64,000 nt of DNA from Atherinomorus stipes (GCA_023101725.1 JALJCO010001284.1:3164001-3228000); one strand, 5' to 3'. Numbered from the stretch's first letter, positions 36,502 through 51,500 are shown. The notes: a model not told the origin generated them from the letters alone. Numbers and translations are program-made.

Positions 36502-39500
36502 ATGAAGACTCCGCCAGACCGGTCGGGGATTACATTCGAGATTGGAGCTTCACTAGAAGCCAGAGATCGCCAGAAGAACTGGTCAGAAACACAAACACAG
36601 CTTCAGTTCATATTAATTGGTTTTATTTTTTTCATCCTGAAAATCATTAAGAATCTGGTTGTTAGTGTACAAATAGAAACTACCATGGTATGTTATGCTG
36701 AGGTGAAGTAACCTGTTAATCAGAGATAAGGACCCCAGTCAGAGTGCTGAGTGAAACTGCGTAGCATGGAGTGTGTTGTTTACTTCTGTTTAGAATAGAT
36801 GGATACTGTCATCATTTATTCTTTCATACCAACTGTTAAATGTGCAAATTTCCAGGAAATCAGCAGTGAAACGCCTTCAGAAGAACAATGCTGTTAGATT
36901 ATGTGTTTGTCCAAAGTTGTTCATTTAAATAGAGATGGATGCACTTCTAAAACCAAGGTTTTTGTCGTGCTGTCAGGTACGCTGCCACCATCGAGAAGAT
37001 CGACTACGACAAAGAGCGCATTCTTGTCCATTACCGTCAGTGGAGTCGTCGCCATGACGAGTGGTTTCACTGGAGCTCACCATACCTGCGGCCACTGGAG
37101 CGGGTCAGCCTGAGGAGACAGGGCAGGAACCCGCCACAGTCTGAACCGGTACATAAAACGCACAAACACGCTCAGTTTTACACAACAGCAATGACATCAC
37201 TGCATGGATGCTTTTTGTTCTGTTAGTCGAGATAAAACATCTCAAATTTAATTATTTCTGTAAAGTATGTTGTCAAATTAAGCTCTGGGAGACGTATTTA
37301 CTCTCCATGTTTTATATCTCCTCCTCTGTCTCAGACTCTGGTCCAGTGACCACAACAGCTTGTAAAATCATTTCCTCTTGGATGTTTATGGGGGAGGGCT
37401 TTGCTTAATCTTTTTTCCCTTTACTTTCTCTTTCCTGCTGTTGTCTCCTGCTCTGCTTCCACTTTTCTATCTGTTATATTTTCTAACTTCAAGCAGTTAA
37501 CGTTGGGAACATTTAAATACTACGCTTGTCAAGATACTCGTCAATATCACTTCAATTCTTCCAAACTTGAGGCCATTTGTTTAGGTCTCTTGAACAGAAG
37601 ACAATGAGTTACACCGACTGCACATCCTCACTGAATAAATATAATCCACTGGTCCCTGATGATTAAGCCACTGTTGCAGCGCTGCTTTGTCATCTTTGAC
37701 AAAGCTCGTCATTAATCACTGCTCCATGGCAGGCAATCGGCTGATTTCAGGTGGTGTTAAAGAGGCAAGCTTATGTAAGCAGCTACATGTAGCAGCTTCC
37801 ACGGAGTACGTCAATCCTGGAGGAGAAACAAAATCCTGTACTGTGGAGTGCACGCTCTTGTGGCCCTTTTCTGATGTGAAGAGAGAGCCCACACTAAAAA
37901 ATGAAGCTACTTTCACACTCCGGAGTTTCCAGCATGTTTTAACTGAGGTCCTATTCCAACAAAGGTTTTAAGATGAAAAAGTGTGATTTCCAGGTGATGA
38001 CACCTTTTAAGGTTATTTTTACAGGCTTGAGCAGAAAGGCATATTTCTCTCACCCTGATCTCTGTCCCTTTAAGAATAATTCAATCTTTGTTGATGCCAA
38101 TTAAGAAATTCAGCTCTGCATTTGACCCATCTCTATATGAACTAGAGAGCAGTGGGCTGCCATGTCTTGGCGCCCGGGGAGCGGATGGTGAGGGTTAAGG
38201 ACTTTGCTCAAGGGCCCACAGTGGTTTACCCTTTAGTGGTTTGCTGGGGCAAACATCCTCTGTATTGTAGGATCTTGTGCTGCCCCCTTATGAGGCTTTA
38301 GTCAATAAAAAGTTTAGTTGTACTTTCAGGAACATGTGTTCCTGTTATAAACAACATTCAGGCTCAGACAGTCCCAAAGTTTTGATCAGCAAGTTACAAT
38401 AACAGCAAGGAGAAAAGAAAGCAATAAGAACACAAAAATGTCAATTGTTTTGGTTGTTTAGATCTGAGGCACAAATAAAAACACACACATGCTGTAAAAA
38501 TGTAAAACTTGAGGAGATTCAGAGTTTAACAGCAGAAACAAACAACCTGGTGTGTCTGTCTGTGGTGGCAGATGTGAAGATGATGTGGATGGAGCCAGTG
38601 CCTCACATGACTTGTTTTCACATGACATCATGTCTGTGTGGTGTAACATGAAGTGCTGCTTAACTCAGCTCACTGTAGATCAGTTTGTGGTGAATATGTT
38701 CTTGATCTCTGGAAAGTTCCTCGTGTTTGATTGTGCTAGTCGTTCAGATTGTGAAGCTGACTTGTGAAGCTGGGTATTTTATAAGATGATCACTTGGTTC
38801 AACGTTTGTAAATCACTTTGTTCATTTGGTCTTCTCTTTTGGCTTCTGCCGTGTTCTACCAAATTAAAGAACATGAGGTAATAAAAGCTTAAGCTGCTTT
38901 CTGGTTTCACTGGTCCAGATTGGGACTGTTATGAAAGAAGCCGACGTGTGTTGAGCTAATTTGAACTTGAGCTAAAATTGTAGCTTCATCCATCAGGATG
39001 TCCTAGCCGTCTTTCAGATGAATATGACACAGACTGGACTTCTATGAAATAGACAATGAAGGAGTGAAACAGCTGATCCCTGCTTGTTTACAACCAACAC
39101 ATGTAGGAACAATGCTGTAAAACACCTAAGTCTATCTAAGGGTCTAAATCCCAACTGCCTCACCATCCACACACCAGGAAGTTCTAGACTACCAAGATTT
39201 TCCATGTTTTCATCCTCTTGGCCGTGTAGAAGTTGGTCTGAAGCTGCAGATGATTTCACACATCAGGAACTGAACTTCCATTTTTCTAGGATACACACAA
39301 AGGTCGATTTTTCAAAGGTTTCTAGGGCTAAACTCACATATGAACAGTAGAAATGCTTCTTATCTGCACATTACCAAAGGTTTGTGAATCCATGTGACTG
39401 AGTTCCAGACCGCCTGATGCTTCCCACTTCTCAAACTGTAGCAGAAACACTAAAGACCAAAGGCTGAAATGACATTTTAGCTGCAGCCCGTCATCACTGT

Positions 39501-42500
39501 TTCTGTCTCTGTCAGACTCCATTTTCTTTGTTTTTGTTTCAGATGTTTGTTTCAGGTACGAAGGTCCTGGCCTGTTGGACCGACTGCCGCTTCTATCCAG
39601 CCAAAATCCTCAGGGTGAACAAAGATGGTGAGGCTCAACTTTGATCTTTGACTCCAGTTTTCATCTTGCTGTATGCTGGAGCTGAAACAATCTGATCTAT
39701 TGACAGAGCAGTCCACCAAGTGAAATCTTTTCTCTCTTTTTGTGGGGTATTTTCCAGCTTTTTATTTATGTTTTATGAGGAGAAACTTAAAAGTTTGAAG
39801 TTCACATTCTTCTGTCATTAAAGATGACTTTCATCACATCAGCCCGCATCAACTTTTTAAAAATTTTTATTTCCTGCAGGCCTGAAAGGGAAAAAGTGGA
39901 TGAATACTACTAACAAATTAAATAAAAGATTACATAACAAAACTAAAAAAAAGTTTTTCTGATTTCAGGTTGCACTTTAGAGGAGCCATCTGGTGGTATT
40001 TGACATGGCTATGGAGCCATGGATGGCATTGGATCATTTGGACTAAATTTCACTAAATTTTCAGTATATTGTTATACAAAAATTAATTAATTAATTAAAA
40101 AAATAACAGAAGTAAATCGTAAATCACTTCAGCTTTTCTTGTGTTTCTGAACAGAATAAGGAGTTTTAGTGGTTGAATGTTCTGTTCAAATTTGGGTTGA
40201 AAAAAGGGTGTATTGAGTTTCAGATTCCTCATTCTTGTTCAAAGAGATTAAACTTTAACTCTCACATTAAAAGTGGGGTAGGAGATGTTTTTCGGGAGCA
40301 TATTTTACTATATCACATAAAATCCCCTTCACACCCCGATTGCAGTCAATTTATTAAATGCTTTAACACAAAGATAAAAATTTTACTCACCTCTGGAACA
40401 GACAGGCCTTAAAAAACACCATCCATCAGACCCGTTCATGAACTGACAATTGAGTGGTGATATGTCTGTCAAACTCAACTGCCATTTGTCCCTCCCCCCT
40501 CTGCATGCCCTCCTCCTGCAGGAATCACATTCTCACAGAGGCTTGGAGCACTTGCAAAGGCAACAAAGCAATGGAGTAAAGCCAGAGACACACTACACAA
40601 CTTTCACAGTCTTTGCCAATTTTAGATAAAAACACTGGGACCACACTAACAGACTGGCTGTGCATATTTTTTATGACAACTAAAGACTGTCACTAAAGAC
40701 ACACATTAATAACTGCACCAGATCAGGAATCACAGAGGCCACCTGACCGCATCAAACTCAGGCAAATAGTTCATATGAACGCTTGCAGGACGCACAGTGT
40801 AAACAACCATGGCTGGCAGAGTGCTCGCTGCTGCTGTTATTTATATATTTGCTCTGATTAATCCACCAAAAGGAAAAAAAAAAACTGATGCAGACTAAGT
40901 CATGGAGGTGTCAGTGTCTGCAGTGTGGTCTGAAGAAAGGAGTTTGGAAATTGTGCATTTTCAAAACTGTAGCTTGCTCAAACCTTTCTTTTTCCAGGAT
41001 CTCCTACCCAACCTTTAAATCACTTTATTATTCTTGAGGGTCTCTCAGACAAATAGGGAGACACAGGTGGTCTAATAAATTTGTTGTAAGGCTTTACATC
41101 CTACTAAATAAACCTCAAATAATAAAGAATTAAAGGTGGTCAGTTATATATAATGACCTCCTGAGATGATTAGTAAGAAACTGTTGCATCTTCTGCAAGA
41201 AATAAGAACTTTCTTCTTGTTCTCGAGGCATCAAGAAAAAAAATTGCGTCACTTCTACTAGATAAATGGAGGAATCAGAATTACGTGTAGCTTTTGTCCT
41301 TCACAGCGTAAACATAAAAAATAGAGAATGACATTAAACCTGAAGTTTAGGTTTTATCCAGAAAAGCTGAAACTGAACCTCAGACTCCAGAATGACTTGG
41401 TCATTTTCCCTCTAGTCCTTTATTTCTTGTCGTCACGTTTTCCCACTGCTGTCGTGTTTGTTGCTGTTCTAGTTAAAACACTGATGTGATCGTGGATCTG
41501 GGGTGAATCCAGGTTTTAAAGACTATGTCATGTGTGTGTCTCAGACTCCTACACTGTGCGTTTCTTTGACGGTGTGGTTCGGACTGTGAAACCCACGAAG
41601 GTCAAACCCTTCCAGAAGGTAAGAAACGTTGCATGCTGATTGGTCCTCATCTGCCTCACCACTCAACAGCTACTAGCTGCAGTAGTACTGCAGGGCTAAA
41701 TGTGTGTCTGTGTGTGTCAGAAGCCCAGATCTGAGAAGAATGCTGTGGGAAGTGAAGGATGGGAGGAAGGGGAGAGTGAAGAAGAGGAGGAAGGTGGAGA
41801 AGAAGTGAAAAAAGAGGAGGAGGACAAAGAGGGAGAAGAGAAGGTGTCATCAGAGGAAAAGGAAGGAACTGAGGAGGGGGAAGAGGAGAAGAAGAGGAGT
41901 GCAGAGCCTTCATCCTCCCATCCACCGACTAAGAAGAAAGCGGAGGACAGTAAGTCAGGTGACCTCTGACTTCCACAGTTTAACATGAAGGTATTTTTCT
42001 AAATGCCGGCTTTTGTTTCAGGCAGAAGTGATGGAGCTCATAATCAGCCATTCACAGCTGACTCCACCATGGCAGTGCTTCCAAATCCCCCCACATCGAC
42101 AGAGGTGCCCACCCTTTTACACACCTTTAAAACAAATTACCTCGTGTGTACAGCAAATAATATGAGAATAAATATGAGGGGGGGAAAAAAACCAAGAAGA
42201 TTTTGGATAATCAAGTGAAGTAATCAGATAGATAGATATGTACTTTATTAATACTATAAATCAAACAAATGGTGCGTACAGGGAAAGATTTATGGATGTG
42301 ATGGTGAAACTGCAGAGTAGAGATGCGAGTTATTGTGAATGGGAGGAATGATTTTCTTAATCGTTCTTTATGAAAGCTCCACTGTCTCCAGTATGTTGTG
42401 TAGTGAGTGTTAAAGGGGAAGTTTGTTTTTGTTTTGTTTTTTTCAATCTGGACCTATTTTCTAGCATGAAATACGTTCATTTACTCGCCCAGACAGTTTT

Positions 42501-45500
42501 GGTGCAACTTGAATTCCTTCGGGAGATATGTAGATCCACTCCAGATCAGCATATGTCCAATATAAAGGAAGTGATGGGGCAACCGCGCGCAGCCTCTAAA
42601 TAAGGCATTATCTGCCACAAACTCCTTCATTTCACCAATGCTTTGTTGAGAAAACATTAGTCGGACCCCCCTGTGAGCTCGAAATAGCTTTTTTGTGGGG
42701 ATTCGTCCTTATTTACAGACATTTTTACTGCGGCGGCTTTGATGACATCACTATTATGCGACACCATAACAAGTAAATGTCTGTAAATAAGGACGAATCA
42801 CCGCAAAAAAGTCGTGAGGTTAAGTGGAGAAAAAGGTTTCAGTTTGCATAAATACTGGCCTCTTGAGCGTTGGAAGAAGGCATGTGGGGCATTAACTCTT
42901 CATATTCACACATGGATTAGCCACCACAGAGTCCAGACCTGAACCCCATTGAGTATATTTGGGATGTTCTGGAGATGGCTTTGTGCAGGGTCAGACTCCC
43001 ATCATCATACACGATCATGGGAAAAATGTATGCAACATTGGATGGAAAAAAAATGTAGCATTTAAGGTAACACAGCTGTTTTGTCCCTCAGATGTCTTGT
43101 TGGAGCGTCAGGCTCACCTGCCCACCACACACAAGTTCAGCAGAGAGCCACGTAAGCATCCTCACACCTGCACATTCATACACATGGAGCTTTTTGTACG
43201 CTTGCTGACTTTTTCCGTGTTGCATCCATTTTTTTCCTCCCCTCTCAGTGTATCGGGTCATAAAGAACCAGCCTCCTCCAATTCTCTCCATTGAGTTGGA
43301 CCATAACCCCTTCAAGTGCCCGGCTCCTGGATGTTCCAAATCCTTCAGGAAGGCGAGTCTGCTGCACTACCACATCAAGTACTACCACTCCGACCAGCAG
43401 CTAGATGGAGGCAGCGAGCCAGAGGCAGCGAGGTCAGTCCTGGTTCAGGTCCTGGTCCTGCAGCAGGAACTCTACAGCTCCAGAAGGACTCGTAACACTC
43501 ACCGATCTCCATGTTGTCCTTGTAGGAGGAAGCGGTCTTCTTCTGAGGGGGCTGACTTCCTGTCAAGTAAGAAGACCGAGAACCAGTCTAGCAGCTATCA
43601 CCATAACAACAGAGAGCAGAGCATCATGGGAGCAGGTGGGGTGGCGTTCATCTGCACATAGAGGACAGTCTAATGTGAGCATGTTCATCAGTAACAGCCT
43701 GACTTGTGTTAGCAGAGGTGAAGAAGGATGGAGGGAAGGAGAAACCAGGAGGACAGGACAGGAAGGAGAGGAAGCACTTCCTGAGAGTCAAACTAAAGAA
43801 GAAGAAAAAGAAAAAGAAGAAGAAGAAAAGTCAGCCAGATAACAGTCAGTGTGCAAACTCGGCACCGTTCTGCTTTCTTTCTTCATTAACAGATCAGGGG
43901 TCTCATTTATAAAACTTTGCGTAGGATCTTTACTAAAAGTGTACGTATGCCCAAAACCAAAAGTTTGCGTACGCCAAAAAATATTCAGATTTATAAAACC
44001 ATGCGTACGCACAGATTCAAGCAATTTCCCCTTTATAAATTACACTCTTCCTGGAAGTTTGCACAGGGGAATTTGGCTTGTATTCCACCCCCTACACGCC
44101 CACTTTCTACCATAAATGGTCAATGCAAAGTACCTCATGGATGTTTCTGCACATAAATGAGCCAGCTGATCTGAGGCATTTAAAACTGAATCGTGGCGAC
44201 CAAAAAGACAATAAAATGCAATTTCGCGGAGACTGAAGTGGAGGTGCTTGTTGGTGAGGTGGAGCCTCACAAAATTATTTTATTTGGGCGTCACAGGAGT
44301 CACAGATAAACGTAAGTCTGCTGAGTGACTGCAGGTTGTTGTGGCGGTGATGATGTAACAGAGGTCTGTTCCAGAAGTCACTGTGGAGGAAACGCTGTGT
44401 CAGAGCGACTGCGTGAAGAACACAGAACACCTGTTTGGTGTGATGCAGTGATGTCACCCCCTCCCGTGTCCTCCCCTCGCCTGCAAACACCTCCGCCAGT
44501 CTTTGGTGAGGTTAATGGCTCCACCACGGAGCACGCTGTGGTCAGCAAAAGTAAATGTGATTATTAGTCAGTCATCATCATTGGGCCAGGAAATCCTGAA
44601 AACGCGCTCCCTTCTAATTTTTCCATCTGTAGGTCCTCCAGCAGCACCGATGCGCAGCATTAGTGTCCCCACTGTATTAATACATCAATCAGTCTGACTG
44701 CTGCGCACCTTGTCAGAATCTATGTATCATTGTGGTAAATATATTATTATCATGATCATTGGTAGATGAAGATGATGGTGAGAAAACTTTGATGAAAAGT
44801 TAATTTAACACAGCCTATAAGTTTGCTTACGGACCTTTTTATTTATTTGAAAGGTTTTTATAGTTTCAGCTCACCTGCAGCATAAATAACGCTGCTGGTT
44901 TGAATCCTTTAAAGCCAATACGATTGACATTTGGTATGAAGGGGGAAGTAAACGTATGAGTGTGACAGGACAAAACGAGAGCCCACACGGGGATCGATCT
45001 AAAGTCTCCTGTGTAAAAGTCATGTGTACTAACCACTCTGATGAAGGAGAAGCTGGGAGGCAAGCAGCCAGGGCACAATATCTGTTAGATACAAATGACT
45101 GGACCCCGGTGCTGCCAGAAGGGGAATCATGATGCAGTCTGGTTTCAGTTCCCCACCTCATCATCTGTGTCGCCAGTTTCCCCAGTCTCCAAAACCTGCA
45201 TACGCATAGGTCAGAGTTAACGTGGGAGACCGCACATTTTCCTGTCAAGTTTGCTTTTTATAAATCACAACTTTGTGTGAAAACTGGCGTACGCCAGTTT
45301 CAGGCCCCATTTTGTGCGTACGCAACATTTATAAATGAGACCCCAGATGTTTGAAGGAAGCCAGAAAAACTGTACAAATGTAGATAATAATTTGCTGCTG
45401 GAGAAGAAGACATAATAAGCGCTTCGGTTCCTCTGTTTTACCAGCGTTTACGCTGCTGAAGGCAGTTTGAATGAAGTAGAATGAGTCATTTCTAACTCTC

Positions 45501-48500
45501 ACATTTGATTTTCTGTTCATCTTGTTGATATGACCTCACAGAAAATCTCTTTCACTTTGGTACAAACATACTGATAAAAGCTGGAAAATTAAATCTTTGT
45601 ATTTTTATGTGTCTTCTTTCTTCCTGCAGGACTTGGCAGCAGTGATGATGAGAGTTCAGACAGACCTCCCATCACTCTGAAGCTTTCACACCCACATGGT
45701 GAGAGCTCACACACACACAAGTGATGACATGAAAAATAAAAAACTAGGTCAAAATGCAGATCAATGGTCGGCTAAAAATAAAAAAAAAGATGCACTCAAA
45801 TTTTGCACCACATTTGAATCCATTTGAAGGCTTTCCTTTCTGTCGGTACCCATTGCTGGTTATTTAAATATCGTAAACTAGAAGGATGTTTAAGAAGATT
45901 GTTATCTTTATTTGAAGCATCTGTATTAAATAGAAAAAAACCCCATTATTTTTAAAAACAAACTTAAAGGTCTGGCTTCACTGAACTGAATAGAACTACT
46001 GTAAACATGTCTGACTCTGAAATGGATCATGAGGCTGAGCTGCTTCTGGAAAACTTCTCTCCACCAGATTTACATTTAATCCTTCATGTTCCTGATCATT
46101 TTCCACTTGGACTTGAATTCAGTGAAAGGCAGCTCTTCTTTGGCTTTATTATATGCCACATTTATGGCCGCTCAATGAGTTTCGGTTTGCTTTCATAAGA
46201 ACACGCCACAGTATTCTCTCCTGGTGGTAGATTTATTGGTAGATTTATGGCAACGACATCTTTTTTTCGTGGATCTTTTCGGCAACAACCTCCAGGTGTA
46301 TCTCAAACATTTGGGGTGATTTTGAGGGTGGCTCCTCTGGTTTGCTGGTAACATTTACGTTTATCAGCCAGTAAATTCTCAGCCTGAAGCTTCACCAGGA
46401 ACAGATGCAGCTTTTTCATCTTTTCTAGTCCTGATTTACTTTTTCTTTTTTTTGTTTATATCTGTAGTCAGCCCCTTAACTAAACTTCTGGGGGAGCCTT
46501 GAGCTCTGTCAGCTCAGGTGATGTCACACAGACGGGGGCCTGCAGAGGTCAAAATCCACTCACCTCTCATCTAGATTCTTATATTTATTATTTAATTGTG
46601 CAAAATAAAAAGACCAGTGAACATTGTCAAATTTCCCAATGCTTGCCTGTATTGTTCTTCATTGTACTGGATGTCACATGTTAATTTGTCACAATTTCAA
46701 ACCATCACCTGAGGATCAGAGCCAATCAGAGTAGAAGATCTACCCCTCCTCTGCCTTTAATTGGCTTTTTGATAACAGTGTCGGTTTTCTGTGCGGGTGT
46801 AAGAAGGGACTACACACTGACAGACCTGTGAAATTTTAGGTGCACTGGTGCGACCAAGGAAAAAAGTTAGGTTTAGTCTGCAAATTTTTGGTTGAATGAA
46901 AAGTCCAGAGTGTCGTTTCTGTGAAGCGTTTTGTTTTAAAAGTAAAACTGTGATAAATTTGGGTTTTCCATCCTCTCAGTTGACGACGGCAGCGATTGGT
47001 CGACTCTGACAGCTGAGAGCGGAGAGGACACGTCCTCTTGGCCGGTTGCTATGGAGACAGATGATTGTGAGCTGGTGAGGTGTGTGTGCGAGGTGGACGA
47101 AGAGAACGACTTCATGATCCAGGTGAGATGTGTTCATAAAAGTGGAACAAAGAGCCGCAGCTGAGACCACGAAACTCAGCAACCAGAGGAGATGAGGAGG
47201 GTTTAAAGTGCTTTTACTGGTGAAGACCAGCTTCAGTTTGGTGTTCACCAGTTGCAGCAGCAGAGGGTGTGCAGCTGCTCTGACTCTCATAATGATTCAA
47301 CTTTTATGCATCTGTGTTTATTTATGTTTATGTTACATCCAAACAGAGACTGTGTATCCTCGCATCCCAAACACATCCATGTTCTTAAGTATGAGCTATG
47401 ATTGATGGAGAGGTGTAGATGTGTGATGTCCAGCCTGTCTTTGTGTCTCTGCAGTGTGAGTCATGCCTCTGCTGGCAGCATGGCACCTGTATGGGTTTAT
47501 ATGAGGACAACGTCCCACACAACTACATCTGCTACTACTGCAGACAGACTGCAGGTAGGATTCACAGTCAGAATGTTCCACATTACTGTCTTTGACAGTA
47601 TAGATAACATATTTACTCTTTTCATACATGCACAACTTTCCGTCTGGAGGCGGTTTCATCTGTCAGTGTTGTGAACTACATCTGATCTGACCAGATTTCA
47701 TGGCTGAGCCTGATGAATGAGCCTGTGCTTCCTCCCGCCACCATTGTAACGCACATTTGTTTGATTTATTTTCTCTCTTTTTTTTTTGGAAGGGCTCTCA
47801 GGATTTCATGTGGTTTCTCATACAGAGACTAAGTCCTCAGGTGAAATAAACGTCACATGTCCTGTCAGACTGGGAAAATTTAACCCTCAGCTGAACACGG
47901 AGGCTTTTCTGAAAACTCAACCTTCCATTTAGAAGTTCTCCTTCAGTCAAAGTTATCTGGAAAGAACACAGCAGCCAGTGTTCATATGGATTTCCCTTTT
48001 CATTTCCTATTAGTCTGATATAACTAAAGTCTCCAACAGAAGCTGCAATTATTTTCCAGATGCTGGAAAATGAGGAAATACTTGGGAAGACTAAGGGCAC
48101 ATTTAAACCTGGATAGTCTGGGGGACTCTTCTAGATTGGGTGGGACGACTGAGAAATGATGAACTTTCATTGGTTTGGTTTGTTTTCACACTGCAAGCAA
48201 ACTGAGACCTTCAAACCTTTTCGTACTGACCAGATTTTGCCCCTTTGGTTCACACAAGACTGCAAACGAGCTTTTATACTGCTCCAAATTAAACTGGACC
48301 AGGGTTTTACTTTCAAGTGGGCCAAACAGCACCAGTGTAAATGCACCTTGAGATGTTTGTGGCACTTGCATCTCAGAAAAGGATTTTTAAAGTGTTGAAT
48401 GCGATAAAATCTCCAATATTTTTAATTAACTTGTTGGTGGTAATAAAGTGATGTTGATCCTCTGGAATTTTGGGAAAAGCCACAGAAGTTTTCAGTCCAG

Positions 48501-51500
48501 TCCTTGTACTTGAGCATTTTCAGAAAAAATATTTGTTAAACTACTTTTTATGCTTGAGTCATTCAAGGGTTCCTAATGCTGTGTTTGGTCGACACATAAT
48601 GAATGACTTAAAATAATTTTTTTCTGACAGTCTTTTGTAGAAATAACACACAGACCGACAGCGAGCAAGGCTTTTCTCATCTGCATATCATGTTAAATGT
48701 TGGTGTTATCGTGGATTAATAATGAGAATGGATTAGATTTATATCGCGCTTTTCAAAGCACTCAAAGCGCTTTACAGTAGATCCATTATTCTTTCACTCC
48801 TCAGTCGTCCTTGTTGATGGTAAACTACGTATGTAGCCACAGCTGTCCTGGGGCAGACTGACAGAAGCGTGGCAACCATTTCGCGCCTACGGCCCCTTCG
48901 ACAACCACCTGATACCATTCACACACATTCATATACCAGCAGTGCCCCCACTGAAGGCAGGGAGGGTTAAGTGTCTTGTCCAAGGACACAACGACTCATG
49001 GCTGGGGGATCGGGATTCGAACTGATCCCCCAGGTCATTGGCCGACCTGCTCTACCACCTGAGCCACAGCTGCCGCAGCCAATTACTGTGGATTTACCGT
49101 ACAGTCTCTGAATAAACACATTTTGTAAACGTGTTAATTGCAACCCTGAAGTCTAAACATGTCCATTTTTTTGTTGTGTGGTAATTCTTCACATTTTAGA
49201 AGCTAAAACTTACTTTGTTTTGCCATTTTTAGCTTGAAAAATGACTGAAAATGCCCCAAAAAATCCCTAAATTTCAGCTGCAGTTTGTAAACGCAGTTCT
49301 GAGGCTCATTGATGTTCGGCATGTCCATCGTCTCCATGACCGTTTCCTTTCTCAAACCCTCCTTCAGGTTGGAGGCGGGCTCAGCGTTTCCTGTCTGAGC
49401 CTGATTTGCTGATCTCAGGTCACATGTTTGGCCTGTCATGTGTGAAAGAGAATTACTCTGAGATCAACGCCTCCAAGATTTCACACACCAGTAGTCTGCT
49501 GGCACACACGCATGGCCTCAATCAGGTCCTCAGCGGGCTGCAGCTGAAAATCAGCCTGTTGCAGTGAGTATTGTTCTGGCAACGCCTCAGCTTGTCTAAC
49601 TCTGAAGAGACATGTCTTCAGCCTGTCTGTCCCTCTTCACAGCTCTTCATCCCACCCTGACCTGCAGTTGTGGAGGTTGCCATGGAGACAGGAGGATGGG
49701 CTGAGACTGACATCCAGCCCAAGAGGAGATCCTCCCATCTGTTATGTCAGCAGTGAGCACTGCTACCAGAAGCCCGGAGGATCATGGGAAAAATCTGAGG
49801 AGACGCCGACGTTCGCGGTGAAGCAGGAGACCGACACAGAGGAGAAGGTAGAGACTCAGCATGCTGACAGCAAGTGGTCAGCTGATGAGGTCTGTCAGTT
49901 ATGATGGACATTCATCATTTTGATCCTCCAACTAATAAAATGTTGACCAAAGCGCAGTAAAGTTTCGCCTCTTATCCGACTGTGTTGAGCTTCAAGCTTC
50001 AGGAAGGATTTGACATGTAAAACATTGTCTCTCTGGACAGGCTACTACTCCTTTGTTTCCTGATTTCCAGTGTTTTTCCATTTAGAAGCTGTTACTGTGT
50101 CCCAACAACATGAAATCAGTGGGTATCTTATTGTAAGAGAAACAGACCACACTAAGCTCCAAACCTGTTTCTTATACTTAAGTCCTGAATTTCAAGACTC
50201 CTCCTGCTCCTCAAACTGAGGTGCTGAGGCTGCAGAATTTGACGCCTGTCCAAGAAGAAAATAACATTTGTCATTTGCTGTCACCGATTCATTTTAAGCC
50301 CGTAGTCATTATATATTAGATGAGCAAAATATGCTTCTTCTGCTGGTCATGACCAGGTAATGCTGAAATAACGGTCATGCTGGATGCTAAATGGAGAACA
50401 AAGTGTATCCTATGTCTGAAAATATCATGTGACAATATGGAGCCAAACAGGTTATGAAGCCGCTTGTTGACTTCTCATTCTCAACACAAAGAAAAGCCTG
50501 TTATTACTTCAGAAATAAACTAATCAGCTGTTGTAAATAACAGCTGTTTTTACTAAAGCAGCATCTGTATCGTCAAACGGTCAACTCACCTCATATAAAG
50601 TCGTGTGCAGATGTTCCAGGTCTTAAAAGCCTCACACTGTAGCAGAAGACTTCATACTTCCCTCCATCACTGACATGGTTTTGACTTTAATTAATGAAGT
50701 AACAGCCAATGAACTCTGGTCTATTTCTCTCCCAGACACGACTGTGTCACAGCACATTTCCTCGTATGTTTCATTGGCATGTGGTGGGGAGGGGGGTGTT
50801 GAGGGAGGAGTTCAGCTTTATTTTTATGCAGTCAGATCGGCCATGCAGTGGAAATTAAGTGTCGGGTAGGAACTTTAGAGATCTGGAACGGCCATGCCAC
50901 AAGCCCCTCTTGGGTTTTTGGGTTTCTTATTGGGACGTTTGCACCTGCCCTCCCAAGTAAATGATCAAATAAGTCAAGTTGATTAGAAAAGGAGTTAGAG
51001 TTGGAGATCTACACAGTCTGAAATGGATCTGTTTGTTTTTATCTGACACAAATCTGAAGCCGAAACACCTCAAAGCAGCAGCATGAAGCTCCTGCTGTTG
51101 CTATGACAACACTGGCAACCAGTTTGAGCTTCGCTCTGCTGAATGTGGAACTATTTTTGCTTTCTGCTGCTCCAAATGTCTGAGAGTAGAGCTTTAGAGC
51201 TACACTGTGAAGCAAAATTATAGAGATGGGTAATGAGTCTGAAGGCTGTTTGGAATTGTTAAAAAAAAAATGCTGTCAGATTATGGCAGAAAGATGGAAA
51301 TATCAGAAACTGTGAGGAGTGATGTTCATAAGGTTAATCTGCTGCTTATCTTCAGGAAATCAAAGCTGAAGGTTTTGACGAGCATCCAGCCGACGCCACT
51401 GAGAACCTGAACGCTGCCACGGAAACCGACACCCACAGCGACCTGAGCGTGAAACGGGAGAACCACACTCTCGTGTACAGCAGCGAACACACACCAACAC

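Noticed and set aside
41656..41986. Minus-strand serine/proline-rich frames
   Set aside because: They are the opposite strand of the acidic phf20 exon 41721-41949, which fits the gene in phase.
46007..46198. Possible extra phf20 exon (starts [12 protein letters not shown])
   Set aside because: The exons at 45630-45698 and 46980-47122 join in phase without it, and no convincing acceptor and donor frame it.
49012..49076. Functional tRNA gene on the minus strand
   Set aside because: A- and B-box-like sequences are present but belong to a SINE with a LINE-type tail; no full cloverleaf or 3' end is evident.
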